Positions 25,715 through 34,690 of a DNA stretch of 64,000 bases are shown piece after piece; within the stretch, counting starts at the first letter, position 1; each line of letters begins with the position of its first letter. The notes below the pieces were generated by a model. The model did no database searches and was not told the origin of the DNA. It saw only the letters and a program-made list of their open reading frames with translations. This DNA comes from Haloferax denitrificans ATCC 35960. GTDB taxonomy: Archaea > Halobacteriota > Halobacteria > Halobacteriales > Haloferacaceae. The position numbers and the translations under genes are program-made. Location of the stretch: positions 310,001 through 374,000 of the forward strand of contig NZ_AOLP01000008.1 in the NCBI RefSeq assembly GCF_000337795.1. The letters run 5' to 3'.

Positions 25715-27271
25715 TTACTGCACCGGCGGCGACGGTTCGTCGTCCGCGAGGTTCGACGCGGAAAGCTGGCCGTCGATTCGGATGAGTTGGACCGCGAGGT
25801 CGGTCGCCGCGCCGAGGATAGCACGCTGGAGGCGACGGGGTTCGACGACCGGGTCGGCGTCGAGAACGTCCCGAATCTCGCCCGAGAGCGCGTCGACGCC
25901 CATCGACGAGCGGTCCTCCGTGTGGGCGACGCGCAGGCGGAGCACGCTCGTCCAGCCGTCGAGTCCCGCGCTGGCGGCCAACCCTCGCGGGATTTCCGTG
26001 AGCGCGCGAGCGAACCCCTCCATCGCGAGCTGTTCGCGGCTCGCGGTCCCGCGTGCGGCCTCCCGAACCGACCGTTCGAGGTCGATTTCCGTCGCCCCGC
26101 CGCCGGGGACGACCCGCTCGTCGGCGAGCGCCTGAAACGTCGCGCTAATCGCGCTCGTTGCACTGGCTTCGAACGCCGAGACCGACCGCGGGTCGGGTGC
26201 CCGACACAGGAGCGTGTACATCCGCTCGGCGGTCCCTTCGACGGTGACGAACTCCCGTCCGGCGAGTCGCTCGAACCCCACGTCGGCGGCTCCCATCGTC
26301 TCGGGAGTCACGTCTTCGAGCGTGGGGACGACCCGCCCACCGGTGTTGCGAACGAGACGCCGCATGTCGTCGTCGTCGACGCGCTCGATAGCGGTGAGTC
26401 CCGCGTCCGCCACCCGCGTCTTCACGCGGTCGTTGACTGCGCCCTGCGTCGCGATGAACCGACACCCGGCGTCGGCGGCGTTCGACAGCATCCGTCGGAA
26501 CTCGTCGCGCTCGTACGCACCGACGTCCGCCCGGTCTTCGAACGACTCCACGTCGAGGGAAATCGACTGTTTGGACGAGTCGGTGGCCCCGCCCAGTCGG
26601 GGGACGTCCACCGTCGACGAGAGGAGCGCGACGCCCGCGTCTCGTTGTCGACGGGGCATCGCATCCGAGACCGGTGGCGTCTCGATGACGACGCCGTCGA
26701 CGAGTTCGGTGTCGCCGACGCCGCCGATTCGCGCGACCACGTCGACGTTCGTCCGACCGCCGTCGACGGAGTCGTCGGCCGCCGCGTTCGTGACGGCGCT
26801 CGCGATGGCTTCGCTCACACGTCGGCGAGTGGCCGGGTTCCGCGTCCCCGTGAGTGCGGTCTCCGCGACCCGCTCGGCACCGACGAGTGAGAGCGGGCGG
26901 GCACGCGCGTCGAGTCGTTCGCTGGCGATGTCGAACGCGTCTCTGAACCCGCGTGCGACGGTCGTCGGGTGAAGTCCCCGTTCGATGAGGTCGTCCGCTT
27001 GGCTGAGCAGTGCACCCGTCAACAGCACCATCCGAGTCGAGCCGTCTCCCCACTCGTCACGGAAGTCGGTCGCCGCGTCCCGGAGAAGGGTCGTCGCGGG
27101 GTCGTCGAGTTCGAGGCGTTCGAGGAGCAGGGTACTCGAAGCGGTCGTGGTCACACGCCCGCCCGATTCGACGACGAGTTTGTTCGTCCCGAACGGCCCC
27201 AGCGTCGTCCCCACGAGGTCGCACACGCGGTCGACGTCGGCGAGGAGCGCGTGCCGTGCGTCGGAGTCCAT
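25715..27271 (-). CDS. Divergent group II chaperonin homologue lacking catalytic aspartates
   Basis: A 518-residue TCP-1/thermosome relative. LGPFGTNKLVVESGG matches the nucleotide loop LGPKGMDKML; the next motif NDGAT is TASST (Asp replaced near residue 45). WGDGSTRMVLLTGALL keeps Asp77 of GDGT, but the hydrolysis Asp in the DA motif before GGGA is replaced (SATSAISATF, then VVPGGGATEIDLE). C-terminal SREQLAMEGFARALTEIPRGL and VAHTEDRSSMGVDALSGEI are family-typical. So it probably binds ATP poorly or cannot hydrolyse it. ATG 27271 is chosen over GTG 27292. It diverges from the sugar ABC operon across 131 bp. Probably a structural partner of the chaperonin at 23975. Confidence 0.87.
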   Translation of the reverse strand: MDSDARHALLADVDRVCDLVGTTLGPFGTNKLVVESGGRVTTTASSTLLLERLELDDPATTLLRDAATDFRDEWGDGSTRMVLLTGALLSQADDLIERGLHPTTVARGFRDAFDIASERLDARARPLSLVGAERVAETALTGTRNPATRRRVSEAIASAVTNAAADDSVDGGRTNVDVVARIGGVGDTELVDGVVIETPPVSDAMPRRQRDAGVALLSSTVDVPRLGGATDSSKQSISLDVESFEDRADVGAYERDEFRRMLSNAADAGCRFIATQGAVNDRVKTRVADAGLTAIERVDDDDMRRLVRNTGGRVVPTLEDVTPETMGAADVGFERLAGREFVTVEGTAERMYTLLCRAPDPRSVSAFEASATSAISATFQALADERVVPGGGATEIDLERSVREAARGTASREQLAMEGFARALTEIPRGLAASAGLDGWTSVLRLRVAHTEDRSSMGVDALSGEIRDVLDADPVVEPRRLQRAILGAATDLAVQLIRIDGQLSASNLADDEPSPPVQ

Positions 27272-27369
27272 AATCGTCCTGTCGACGGTCACTCATCATA
27301 AGTGTACGGGACTGCCACACAATGGCATTCTCGGATTGTATATGATAATTCGGCAATAATGGGGAAACA

Positions 27370-27375
27370 TTTAAG
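27370..27375 (+). promoter_or_regulatory. TATA box of the sugar ABC operon
   Basis: TTTAAG preceded by the purine-rich gggaaaca, which fits a BRE, lies 27 nt before ATG 27403. It gives a leaderless or very short-leader transcript. Confidence 0.65.
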
Positions 27376-27402
27376 CCCCTCCTGTATGTTGACCTTACCA
27401 CA

Positions 27403-28986
27403 ATGTCACGTAGTGGCACGGGCAGTGGTGAACGTAGTGAAGACGCCAGCAACGAGACCGACAACCAGCCATCGAGACGACGATTCATGCAGTCGGCGGC
27501 GGCCGCGTCGACTGTCGGGGCACTCGGTGCGCTCGCGGGTTGTACTGGTGGCGGCGGAGAGAACACCGACGATAGCGGGTCCGACTCGAACACGGACTCT
27601 GGGTCAGACTCGAACACGGATTCGGGGTCCGACTCCAGCGGTTCCGAGAGCATTACCATCGACTACCTGAACGCACAGGCGGCCGAGAACTCTTCGATTA
27701 AGTCGCACTTCCAGGAGTCGCTCAGCACCTTCGAAGAACAGCAGGGTAACGTGACGGTGAAGATGCAGACGGCGTCCTACGGGGACATCCGGTCGAAGCT
27801 CGCCTCGACGGTGTCGAGCGGGAACCCGCCGACGATGGCCGAGTCCGGCGGTGGCGGTCTCCAGTTCTACCTCGACGGGAAGGTGCCCGACCATTCCCCG
27901 TTCATCGAGGGGACGGACCGACTCCCCGGCGACTACACGGCGGCGAACCTCGACTCCGCGAAGTACCGCGGTGAGTACTGGTCCGCGGGCGGGATGCGCC
28001 ACACGAACAGTAACCTCGGAATCAGTCCGAAGCTGTTCAGCCAAGTCGGCGTCAGCGACCCGGCCTCGGAGCTCTCGACGTGGAGCGGCTTCCTCGACGC
28101 AGTCCGTCGAATCGACGAGCAGACCGACGCCATCGCCTACGAGGAAACCGGCGTCCCCGGCGACCTCGAATCCTACTGGGGGTACGCGCGGACCGCGTAC
28201 ACCGGCGGTACCGACCCGTGGATGCGTCAGAGCGACGACCCGGAGAACCCGACTATCGTCGTCGCCAACGAGGACCACGAAGACCAGGGCAAGACCGACG
28301 GCATGATCAAGACCTGCGTCAAGATGGCCCACGAGTTCAGCAGTTCGGAGTCCGCCCAGCGCGGTGACGAGGAGATTCCGTCTCTCATGCTGACCGGCAA
28401 GGTCGCGTCGTTCAACTACGCCGTCCCGACGGCGAACCGCTGGCGCGCCATCAAAGAGGACGTCCAGTTCGGCTGGAACGACGGCGAGGGCGACTTCATG
28501 CTCCTTCCGCACCCGAAGGTCGACGCCGAGTTCGGTAGCAACTTCGGCATCAGCGAACTGGAGGGCGTCGAGGGCGAACACGGCGGCCACATGTGGGCGC
28601 TCGAACAGCAACAGACGCTGTTCAACGCGAGCGACGCGGAACAGAACGCCGCGTGGGACCTCAACATGTTCCTCCTCGGCGACGACGAGTTCGTCCTGCC
28701 CGCGTGGGGCGAACACTACGAGTCGCTCCCCGGACTCCAGCCCAAACTGCAGAAGATTCTCGACGAGTACGAACTCGCACAGAGCACCGAGCAGGCCTAC
28801 AAGAACGCCGACACCTACGGCAAGCAGTACTCGACGACGGGTGCGTCCTGGGACGTCAGAGACACCGACCCGATTCGGTGGACCGACATCAACGAGACGA
28901 TAAGCGAGGCCATCGCCGGACAGCACTCCATCGAGGAGACGCCGTCGCTCGTCCGCTCGCGCATTCAGGACCGCCTGGCGCAGTAG
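27403..28986 (+). CDS. Sugar ABC transporter substrate-binding lipoprotein
   Basis: A 527-residue extracellular solute-binding protein (family 1, sugar type). A twin-arginine signal SRRRFMQSAAAA is followed by the lipobox LAGC near residue 48, so it is exported folded and anchored by a lipid. A low-complexity linker of Ser-Asp-Asn-Thr-Gly repeats follows. The body shows the MalE-like VTVKMQTASYGDIRSKL start and YAVPTANRWRAI. It is longer than usual (about 420-450). It is first in the gene set with two permeases and an ATPase. Given the surrounding enzymes the cargo may be a sugar acid, uronate oligomer or glycoside; the sequence does not say which. Confidence 0.92.
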   Translation: MSRSGTGSGERSEDASNETDNQPSRRRFMQSAAAASTVGALGALAGCTGGGGENTDDSGSDSNTDSGSDSNTDSGSDSSGSESITIDYLNAQAAENSSIKSHFQESLSTFEEQQGNVTVKMQTASYGDIRSKLASTVSSGNPPTMAESGGGGLQFYLDGKVPDHSPFIEGTDRLPGDYTAANLDSAKYRGEYWSAGGMRHTNSNLGISPKLFSQVGVSDPASELSTWSGFLDAVRRIDEQTDAIAYEETGVPGDLESYWGYARTAYTGGTDPWMRQSDDPENPTIVVANEDHEDQGKTDGMIKTCVKMAHEFSSSESAQRGDEEIPSLMLTGKVASFNYAVPTANRWRAIKEDVQFGWNDGEGDFMLLPHPKVDAEFGSNFGISELEGVEGEHGGHMWALEQQQTLFNASDAEQNAAWDLNMFLLGDDEFVLPAWGEHYESLPGLQPKLQKILDEYELAQSTEQAYKNADTYGKQYSTTGASWDVRDTDPIRWTDINETISEAIAGQHSIEETPSLVRSRIQDRLAQ

Positions 28987-29023
28987 GCCGGAGGGAGACT
29001 CCTCGACAGGGCACCCCAAACGG

Positions 29024-29030
29024 TTTTATA
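29024..29030 (+). promoter_or_regulatory. TATA box of the permease genes
   Basis: TTTTATA lies 23 nt before ATG 29054, so the permeases have their own promoter as well as any read-through from the binding-protein gene. Confidence 0.6.
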
Positions 29031-29053
29031 CGATATTATAATACAACGATACC

Positions 29054-29995
29054 ATGTCACAAGAGACCGCACAACACATCAGACAGAAGTATGGGCTAGA
29101 GGAGACCACGCTCATGGACCGGGTCCGGGAGAACTGGATTGGCTACCTGTTCATCGTCCCGACGTTCGTGATGTTCACAATCCTGTTTTACTACCCCATC
29201 GTCAGAGGTGTCTTCCTGACGTTCACGAACACCCGACTCGGCGAGGCCGGTAGCTTCGTCGGTCTCGAAAACTACTCGTGGCTGTTGACGAACGACCTGT
29301 TTCACTTCGCGTTCGGCTGGACGTTGGCCTTCGTCTTCGGGACGACGCTCCTGCAACTGGTCATCGGCCTCGTCGCGGCCCTGCTGTTGAGCGAACTTCG
29401 AAGCCGGTGGCGAGACTGGACGAGCGCGATTATCATGTCCCCGTACTTCTCCGCGCCGCTCGCGGGAGGTGTCATCTGGATGTGGTTCCTGAACAGCGAC
29501 TTCGGGATGCTTCCCATGATAATCTCGGACTTCCTCGGCGTTCAGGCGCCGTCGTTCCTCGCCGACGGGATTTGGCCGTACGTCTCCCTCATCGTCGCCC
29601 AGTCGTGGCACGACTACGGGTACGCCGGCATCATCTACGCCGCCGCCATCGTGGGTATTCCCCGCGAGCAGTACGAGGCGGCGGCGCTGGCCGGTGCGGG
29701 GCGTCTCCGACGCTTCCGTGACGTGACGCTACCCCACCTCGTCACGCCGACGATTATCATCCTCGCGCTCCGCACCGCGTGGAACGTCGCGGAGTTCGCA
29801 CAGCCGTTCGAGCTGACCGGCGGTGGACCGGGGACTCGGACGATGTTGATGAGTATCCTCACGTACGAGACCGCGTACGTCAACCTGCAGTTCTCGCGGG
29901 CGTACACGCTCGGGATGGCCATGATTCTCGTCTCCATGACGGCGGCCATCTTCTACGTGACCGTCATCAAGGACGAAGAGGAGCTGTACGTCTAA
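29054..29995 (+). CDS. Sugar ABC transporter permease (MalF/UgpA type)
   Basis: A 313-residue inner membrane permease with six predicted hydrophobic helices. The first is FIVPTFVMFTILFYYPIVRG, the YYP sequence being usual for this class. The EAA motif that docks the ATPase is EAAALAGAGRLRRFRDVTLP near residue 215. It pairs with the second permease starting 3 nt after its stop. Together they form the channel for the solute brought by the lipoprotein at 27403. Confidence 0.93.
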   Translation: MSQETAQHIRQKYGLEETTLMDRVRENWIGYLFIVPTFVMFTILFYYPIVRGVFLTFTNTRLGEAGSFVGLENYSWLLTNDLFHFAFGWTLAFVFGTTLLQLVIGLVAALLLSELRSRWRDWTSAIIMSPYFSAPLAGGVIWMWFLNSDFGMLPMIISDFLGVQAPSFLADGIWPYVSLIVAQSWHDYGYAGIIYAAAIVGIPREQYEAAALAGAGRLRRFRDVTLPHLVTPTIIILALRTAWNVAEFAQPFELTGGGPGTRTMLMSILTYETAYVNLQFSRAYTLGMAMILVSMTAAIFYVTVIKDEEELYV

Positions 29996-29997
29996 CC

Positions 29998-30831
29998 ATG
30001 ATTAACGAAACTCGCCGCAGTCGATACCTGCTGTACGCCGCTCTCGGAGTCTTCGCGCTCTTCGCGTTGACGCCGTACTTCTGGGTCGTCCGAACGTCGC
30101 TTTTGACGAACTTCGCCGCGATTAACCCCGAGACGGGCTACCTCCCGGCGCTGGACGCCCTGACGCTCACAGCGTACACCGACATCTGGAACCAGTTCGA
30201 CTTCGTGACGTTCTTCCAGAACAGCGTCATCGTGTCGGTATCGGCGACGCTCATCTCGTTGGTGTTCTCGATTCCGGGCGCCTACGCGTTCGCACGGCTG
30301 GACTTCCCCGGGCGGAAGCTCCTGTTCTACACCGCCGTGTTCACGATTATGTTCCCCTGGATCGTCATCACCATCCCGGTGTACGAGGTGTTCTACGTCT
30401 TCGGACTGATAAACACCCTGCCGGGCATCATCATCGCGCTGTCTATCTTCGTCCTGCCGCAGACCATCTGGCTGTTACAGGGCTTTTTCAGACAGGGCAT
30501 CCCGGAGAACATCGAGGAGGCGGCGCTCATCGACGGGCACACGGAAATCGGTGCGTTCCTCCGCATCGTCCTCCCGCTTTCGGCACCCGCGGTGGGCGCG
30601 GCCGCCCTCTTTTCGTTCCTCACGGCGTGGAACAACTTCCTGTGGGTGTTCGTCCTCACGAGCGACGAAGACGTCCGAACCGCAACCGTGGCGATTCACT
30701 TCATCCTCGGGAGCGACGTGCTCCGCGAGTGGAACATCCTCATGGCGGCCGTGGTGCTACTGGTCGCACCGCCGGTCGTCTTCTACGGCCTCTCACAGCG
30801 GTACGTCGGAGAAGGCCTCGGAGGTGCCTGA
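29998..30831 (+). CDS. Sugar ABC transporter permease (MalG/UgpE type)
   Basis: A 277-residue permease with about six membrane helices beginning LLYAALGVFALFALTPYFWV. The conserved motifs are PGAYAFARLDFPGRKLL and the EAA loop EEAALIDGHTEIGAFLRIVL near residue 180. The ATG at 29998 lies 2 nt after the stop of the first permease. It forms the other half of the translocation pore. Substrate follows from the binding protein and is unknown. Confidence 0.93.
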   Translation: MINETRRSRYLLYAALGVFALFALTPYFWVVRTSLLTNFAAINPETGYLPALDALTLTAYTDIWNQFDFVTFFQNSVIVSVSATLISLVFSIPGAYAFARLDFPGRKLLFYTAVFTIMFPWIVITIPVYEVFYVFGLINTLPGIIIALSIFVLPQTIWLLQGFFRQGIPENIEEAALIDGHTEIGAFLRIVLPLSAPAVGAAALFSFLTAWNNFLWVFVLTSDEDVRTATVAIHFILGSDVLREWNILMAAVVLLVAPPVVFYGLSQRYVGEGLGGA

Positions 30832-30920
30832 AGCGGCGGGGTTCAGTGGCGGCCACCGTCCGCCACTTCGGGGACACGCATAAATAACAGACCGACAAAC
30901 CAATCACACAGTACGTTACC

Positions 30921-32075
30921 ATGGCACGCGTTGAATTTGACAACATTACGAAAGTATTCGAAGACACGTCCGGCCCAATCATCGCCGTCGAGGAGCTGTC
31001 GCTCGACATCCCCGACGGCGAGTTCGTCGTCTTCGTCGGCCCGTCGGGGTGCGGGAAGTCGACGACGTTGCGAATGCTCGCCGGACTCGAATCGATTACC
31101 GACGGGGAGCTTCGCCTCAACGGCGAACCGGTAAACAACGTCTCACCCCGCGACCGCGACATCGCGATGGTGTTCCAGTCGTACGCGCTGTACCCCCACA
31201 AGACCGTTCGCGGCAACATGGGGTACGGCCTCAGCCTGAGCACCGACCTCAACGACGAGGAGGTCGACCGGCGAGTCGTCGAGGCCGCGGAGATGATGGG
31301 TATCGAGGACCTGCTGGACAAAAAGCCCGGTAGCCTCTCGGGCGGCCAGCAACAGCGCGTCGCGACCGGTCGCGCTATCGTCCGCGAACCGGCGGTGTTC
31401 CTGTTCGACGAACCCCTCTCCAACCTCGACGCCCAACTCCGCAAACACATGCGGACGGAGCTGTCGCGCATCCACTCCGAACTCGGCATCACGACGATAT
31501 ACGTCACCCACGACCAGGAAGAGGCGATGACGATGGCCGACCGAATCGTCATCCTCAACGACGGACAGCTTCAGCAGGTCGGCTCGCCGAAGGAGGTGTA
31601 CTACCGCCCGGCGAACACGTTCGTCGCCGACTTCATCGGGAGTCCGAGCATGAACTTCTTCGACGTCGACCTCGAAGTCGCAAGCGACGGGACCGGAACG
31701 CTCGTCGGCAACGGGTTCACCTACAGCGTCTCGGATTCGCTCGTCGACCTCGTCGGCGGCGAGGGCGAATACATCCTCAGCGTCCGACCGGAGAACCTCA
31801 ACGTCGACCCGTCGGCCCCCGACGAACGGTCCTTCGAGGCGACCGTCGACGTCGTCGAGGTCATCGGCTCTGACAACTTCATCTACCTCGACGTCGCGGG
31901 CAAAGAGTGTCGCCTCCGCGCCCCGTCCGAAGTCGAACCCGAAGAGGGCGACGTCATCACGGTGAGCTTCGACGAAGCCGACCTCCACCTGTTCGACCGC
32001 AACACCGAAGAAGCGCTGATCCACGGGCACGAACGAGCGGAATCGTCGCCGAAGATGATCGAATCGGAAGCCTAA
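30921..32075 (+). CDS. Sugar ABC transporter ATPase (MsmX/UgpC/MalK type)
   Basis: A 384-residue ATPase. Walker A GPSGCGKSTT, Q loop VFQSYALYPH, signature LSGGQQQRVATGRAIV, Walker B VFLFDEPLSNLD and the switch TIYVTHDQ are all present. The C-terminal TOBE-like part (from about 240; SVRPENLNVDP) is present, so regulation by an enzyme IIA-like factor is not expected but other control may apply. It has its own upstream AT-rich cataaataac at about 30879-30888. It powers the two permeases before it. One such ATPase may serve several importers. Confidence 0.94.
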   Translation: MARVEFDNITKVFEDTSGPIIAVEELSLDIPDGEFVVFVGPSGCGKSTTLRMLAGLESITDGELRLNGEPVNNVSPRDRDIAMVFQSYALYPHKTVRGNMGYGLSLSTDLNDEEVDRRVVEAAEMMGIEDLLDKKPGSLSGGQQQRVATGRAIVREPAVFLFDEPLSNLDAQLRKHMRTELSRIHSELGITTIYVTHDQEEAMTMADRIVILNDGQLQQVGSPKEVYYRPANTFVADFIGSPSMNFFDVDLEVASDGTGTLVGNGFTYSVSDSLVDLVGGEGEYILSVRPENLNVDPSAPDERSFEATVDVVEVIGSDNFIYLDVAGKECRLRAPSEVEPEEGDVITVSFDEADLHLFDRNTEEALIHGHERAESSPKMIESEA

Positions 32076-32167
32076 CGGACCGCGACCACCCGCCTCACGC
32101 CGGAGCGACGCCGTCGGATTTCCCTCCGCGGGGGAACGCTTTTGCTCTCACTCGGCGACGTTCGTGT

Positions 32168-33223
32168 GTGACATACTCCATCTCGATTCTTCCGGGGGAC
32201 GGTATCGGCGTCGAAGTCATCGATGCGACGCGGCCGCTCCTCGACGACGCCGCACACGCGGGCGGGTTCGAACTCGAAACGACGCGATACGACTGGGGGA
32301 GCGAACGCTACCTCGAAGCGGGGTCGATGATGCCGGACGACGCCATCGAGACGCTCGAACCGTACGACGCGATTCTCCTCGGTGCCGTCGGACACCCGGA
32401 CATCCCGGACCACGTGACGCTCCGCGGGATGATGCTCCCGATTAGAAAGGCGTTCGACCAGCAGGTCTGCAAGCGCCCCTCGGTGCTCTTCGACGGCGTC
32501 GAGAGCCCGCTCCGCGGATACGACGGGGGCGATATCGACTTCGTCGTCTACCGGGAGAACACCGAAGGCGAGTACGCCGATGCGGGTGGTCACGAACATC
32601 GGGGCTACCCGCACGAAGTCGCGGTGCAGACGGCCGTCTACACCCGCCAAGGGACCGAGACAATCGTCCGTGCGGCGTTCGAGGCGGCCCGGTCGCGCGA
32701 GGGCCGGCTGACGAACGTGACGAAGTCGAACGCACAGGCACACGGGATGGTGTTCTGGGACGAAGTCGTCGAGGAGGTCTCGGCCGACTATCCCGACGTG
32801 ACCGTCGAACGCCTGCTCGTCGACGCGGCGTCGATGGACCTCGTCCGTCGACCGGACGAGTTCGACGTGCTCGTGGCGTCGAATCTCTTCGGCGACATAC
32901 TCACCGACATCGGCGCTATCGTCAGCGGGAGCATGGGGATGGCCCCCTCGGCGAACATCAACGTCGAGGGTCACTCCCCGTCGATGTTCGAGCCGGTCCA
33001 CGGGAGCGCCCCGGACATCGCGGGGCGGGGAATCGCCAACCCACTCGCGACTGTCCTCTCGGTTTCGATGCTCTTCGACCACCTCGGCGAGAGCGAGGTC
33101 GCCCGTGACATCTGGCGCGCGGTCGAGTCGCAACTCGCCGACGCCGACGCACCGCGAACCCCCGACCTCGGTGGGTCAGCCACCACCGAAGCGGTCGTCG
33201 AAGACATCAGAGCGCGCCTCTAA
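32168..33223 (+). CDS. Tartrate/D-malate-type dehydrogenase (isocitrate/isopropylmalate dehydrogenase family)
   Basis: A 351-residue NAD- and metal-dependent beta-decarboxylating dehydrogenase. LPGDGIGVEVIDATRPLLDD, VYRENTEGEYADAGG, VTKSNAQAHGMVFWDEVV and FEPVHGSAPDIAGRGIANP are present. The ENTEGEY motif with YADAGG resembles tartrate dehydrogenase/D-malate dehydrogenase (DmlA) rather than leucine LeuB. The start is a GTG at 32168 giving TYSISILPG, with gcttttgctctc before it at promoter spacing. It would oxidise and decarboxylate D-malate, tartrate or a related four-carbon acid to pyruvate or glycerate. This links to the four-carbon acid pair at 18431-20708 and the LarA-like genes, but is inferred. 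Confidence 0.87.
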   Translation: MTYSISILPGDGIGVEVIDATRPLLDDAAHAGGFELETTRYDWGSERYLEAGSMMPDDAIETLEPYDAILLGAVGHPDIPDHVTLRGMMLPIRKAFDQQVCKRPSVLFDGVESPLRGYDGGDIDFVVYRENTEGEYADAGGHEHRGYPHEVAVQTAVYTRQGTETIVRAAFEAARSREGRLTNVTKSNAQAHGMVFWDEVVEEVSADYPDVTVERLLVDAASMDLVRRPDEFDVLVASNLFGDILTDIGAIVSGSMGMAPSANINVEGHSPSMFEPVHGSAPDIAGRGIANPLATVLSVSMLFDHLGESEVARDIWRAVESQLADADAPRTPDLGGSATTEAVVEDIRARL

Positions 33224-33230
33224 TCGTCCG

Positions 33231-34367
33231 ATGCGCCGCCTCACCGGGAACCGCGATGGCGACGCGCGTCGGTTCTCGGCGCGACTGCGCCGTCTCGACG
33301 CGGAGACGTTCGCCCGACTCGTGTCTGACCTCTGGGTCGAACGCGGTCGGTCCGTGACGCGGGAGGGGACCACCGTCGCTGTCGACGACGGGCGCACCAC
33401 GCGTCGCCTCGTGGTGTGTCACCGCCCTCCGCCGACGGTCGCCGGCGATGTCGTCGTCACGTCCCGACTGTCCGACGACCCGGGCGTCGTCGACGCGGCC
33501 GAGTTACTCGATATCGTTCGGTACGCGGTCGACAGAGAGCGGTCGGCCGAGATACTCGTGAGCTATCTCGACCCCTCGGCGGACCGGTTTTGCTCGCCGC
33601 GATTCGGCCCCGACGACGACGCGCGCGGCGTCGACTGGCGGGCGACGCCAACGGGTGGCACCGTCGTCGCTGTCGTGGTGGTACTGCTCTTTGCGGGCCT
33701 CGGCGTGGTCCTCGCCCACGGCGGGTTGCCATCGGTCGCGGATGTCCCCGCCACTGCGACGGCCGACCAGCGCGAGGCGGAAGCCGCGACGACGGCGCGA
33801 CCGCAGTCCGAGAGCGTCGTTCGAGCGGGTGCGAACGGTACCGAAACCGCGTTTTCCGACGCCGAGACGGTCTCGTACTCGGCCTTCGGATGTCCCTCTC
33901 CACCGAGAAACGTTCACCCGTCGGCACTCGCCCCGGCCGTCGTGCCGGGAGCGAGCGCCGGCGGACTCGACGGGTGGCAACGGACTTCGGCGGCGTCCGA
34001 CCCGACCGCCGAGATGGACCGGCCTCCCGCCCCGACTGCGCGGCACGCGGCGATGTACGTGCCACCGTCCGGCCACAGGCTGACACTCGGAATCAGCCTG
34101 TGGCCGTCTCGGCAAGCCGCGCAGTCGGTCGCATCGACGTTTGCACCGCGCGACGAGACGGTCGCACGGTGGGGTCAGTACACGCTCATCGTCAGTGGGA
34201 CCACGCCGGACGGCGACCCCCTCGCGAGAGACCGGACGACCGTCTGGTCTCGACCGCTCCTCTCGGAGGTGCGGTCCCCGTCGGGGAGTCGGCTCGGGTA
34301 CCGGTGTGTCGACGCGTTGCTCGACGAGGCCACCCGTCGACGGCCGCGACCCCCGACCACCCCATGA
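33231..34367 (+). CDS. Membrane-anchored protein of unknown function, possible restriction-endonuclease-like N-domain
   Basis: A 378-residue protein I do not recognise by name. Residues 1-115 resemble the haloarchaeal Mrr-like/endonuclease-fold domain in general pattern (LRRLDAETFARLVSDLWVERG, then a strand with VDDGRTTRRLVVCH), although the usual active-site D-x-K pattern is not clearly present. One strong membrane helix follows (TVVAVVVVLLFAGLGVVLAH, about residues 143-162). The rest is an extracellular, Ala/Thr/Pro-rich part with a late globular segment (about 275-350). It starts 7 nt after the dehydrogenase and is followed by two other unknown genes. I give no function. Confidence 0.7.
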   Translation: MRRLTGNRDGDARRFSARLRRLDAETFARLVSDLWVERGRSVTREGTTVAVDDGRTTRRLVVCHRPPPTVAGDVVVTSRLSDDPGVVDAAELLDIVRYAVDRERSAEILVSYLDPSADRFCSPRFGPDDDARGVDWRATPTGGTVVAVVVVLLFAGLGVVLAHGGLPSVADVPATATADQREAEAATTARPQSESVVRAGANGTETAFSDAETVSYSAFGCPSPPRNVHPSALAPAVVPGASAGGLDGWQRTSAASDPTAEMDRPPAPTARHAAMYVPPSGHRLTLGISLWPSRQAAQSVASTFAPRDETVARWGQYTLIVSGTTPDGDPLARDRTTVWSRPLLSEVRSPSGSRLGYRCVDALLDEATRRRPRPPTTP

Positions 34368-34401
34368 AAGGTTTATGGTCGAAGAAACGAGACGAACGAA
34401 C

Positions 34402-34686
34402 ATGACACACGGACCGGACGCGGTTCACGCTCTCGTCGAGGAGTCGGGCTGGGAGTACCCCGTCTCAGTTCGCCGGATGGAGCGCGAGCACGCGTTGGCG
34501 AACGTGCAGGTGGACGCGGACGGGAACTCCATCATGCTCGCAGAGCTACTCGGAGACGCCGAGGTGGACCGATTCGAGAGTTACGAGGACCTCGTCACCA
34601 AACTCGGACCGGTGTTCGAAGCCGAGAGTAAGCGGCGGAAAGTCGGGCTCTTCGGTCGCCTCAAACAGACGTTCCTCGGGGGGTGA
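34402..34686 (+). CDS. Small protein of unknown function
   Basis: A 94-residue acidic protein, not recognised. It has a compact N-terminal half (ALVEESGWEYPVSVRRMERE, VQVDADGNSIMLAELL), a helical FESYEDLVTKLGPVFEAESK, and a basic C-terminal tail ending GLFGRLKQTFLGG that could be amphipathic. A TATA-like tttatgg at 34371-34377 fits the ATG at 34402. It stops 4 nt before the next gene, so these two are co-transcribed. No enzyme motif is visible. Confidence 0.7.
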   Translation: MTHGPDAVHALVEESGWEYPVSVRRMEREHALANVQVDADGNSIMLAELLGDAEVDRFESYEDLVTKLGPVFEAESKRRKVGLFGRLKQTFLGG

Positions 34687-34690
34687 CGAG

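Noticed and set aside
31907-32167. Longer frame before the tartrate-type dehydrogenase
   Set aside because: It overlaps the ABC ATPase end in another frame. GTG 32168 gives the correct family N terminus and promoter spacing.
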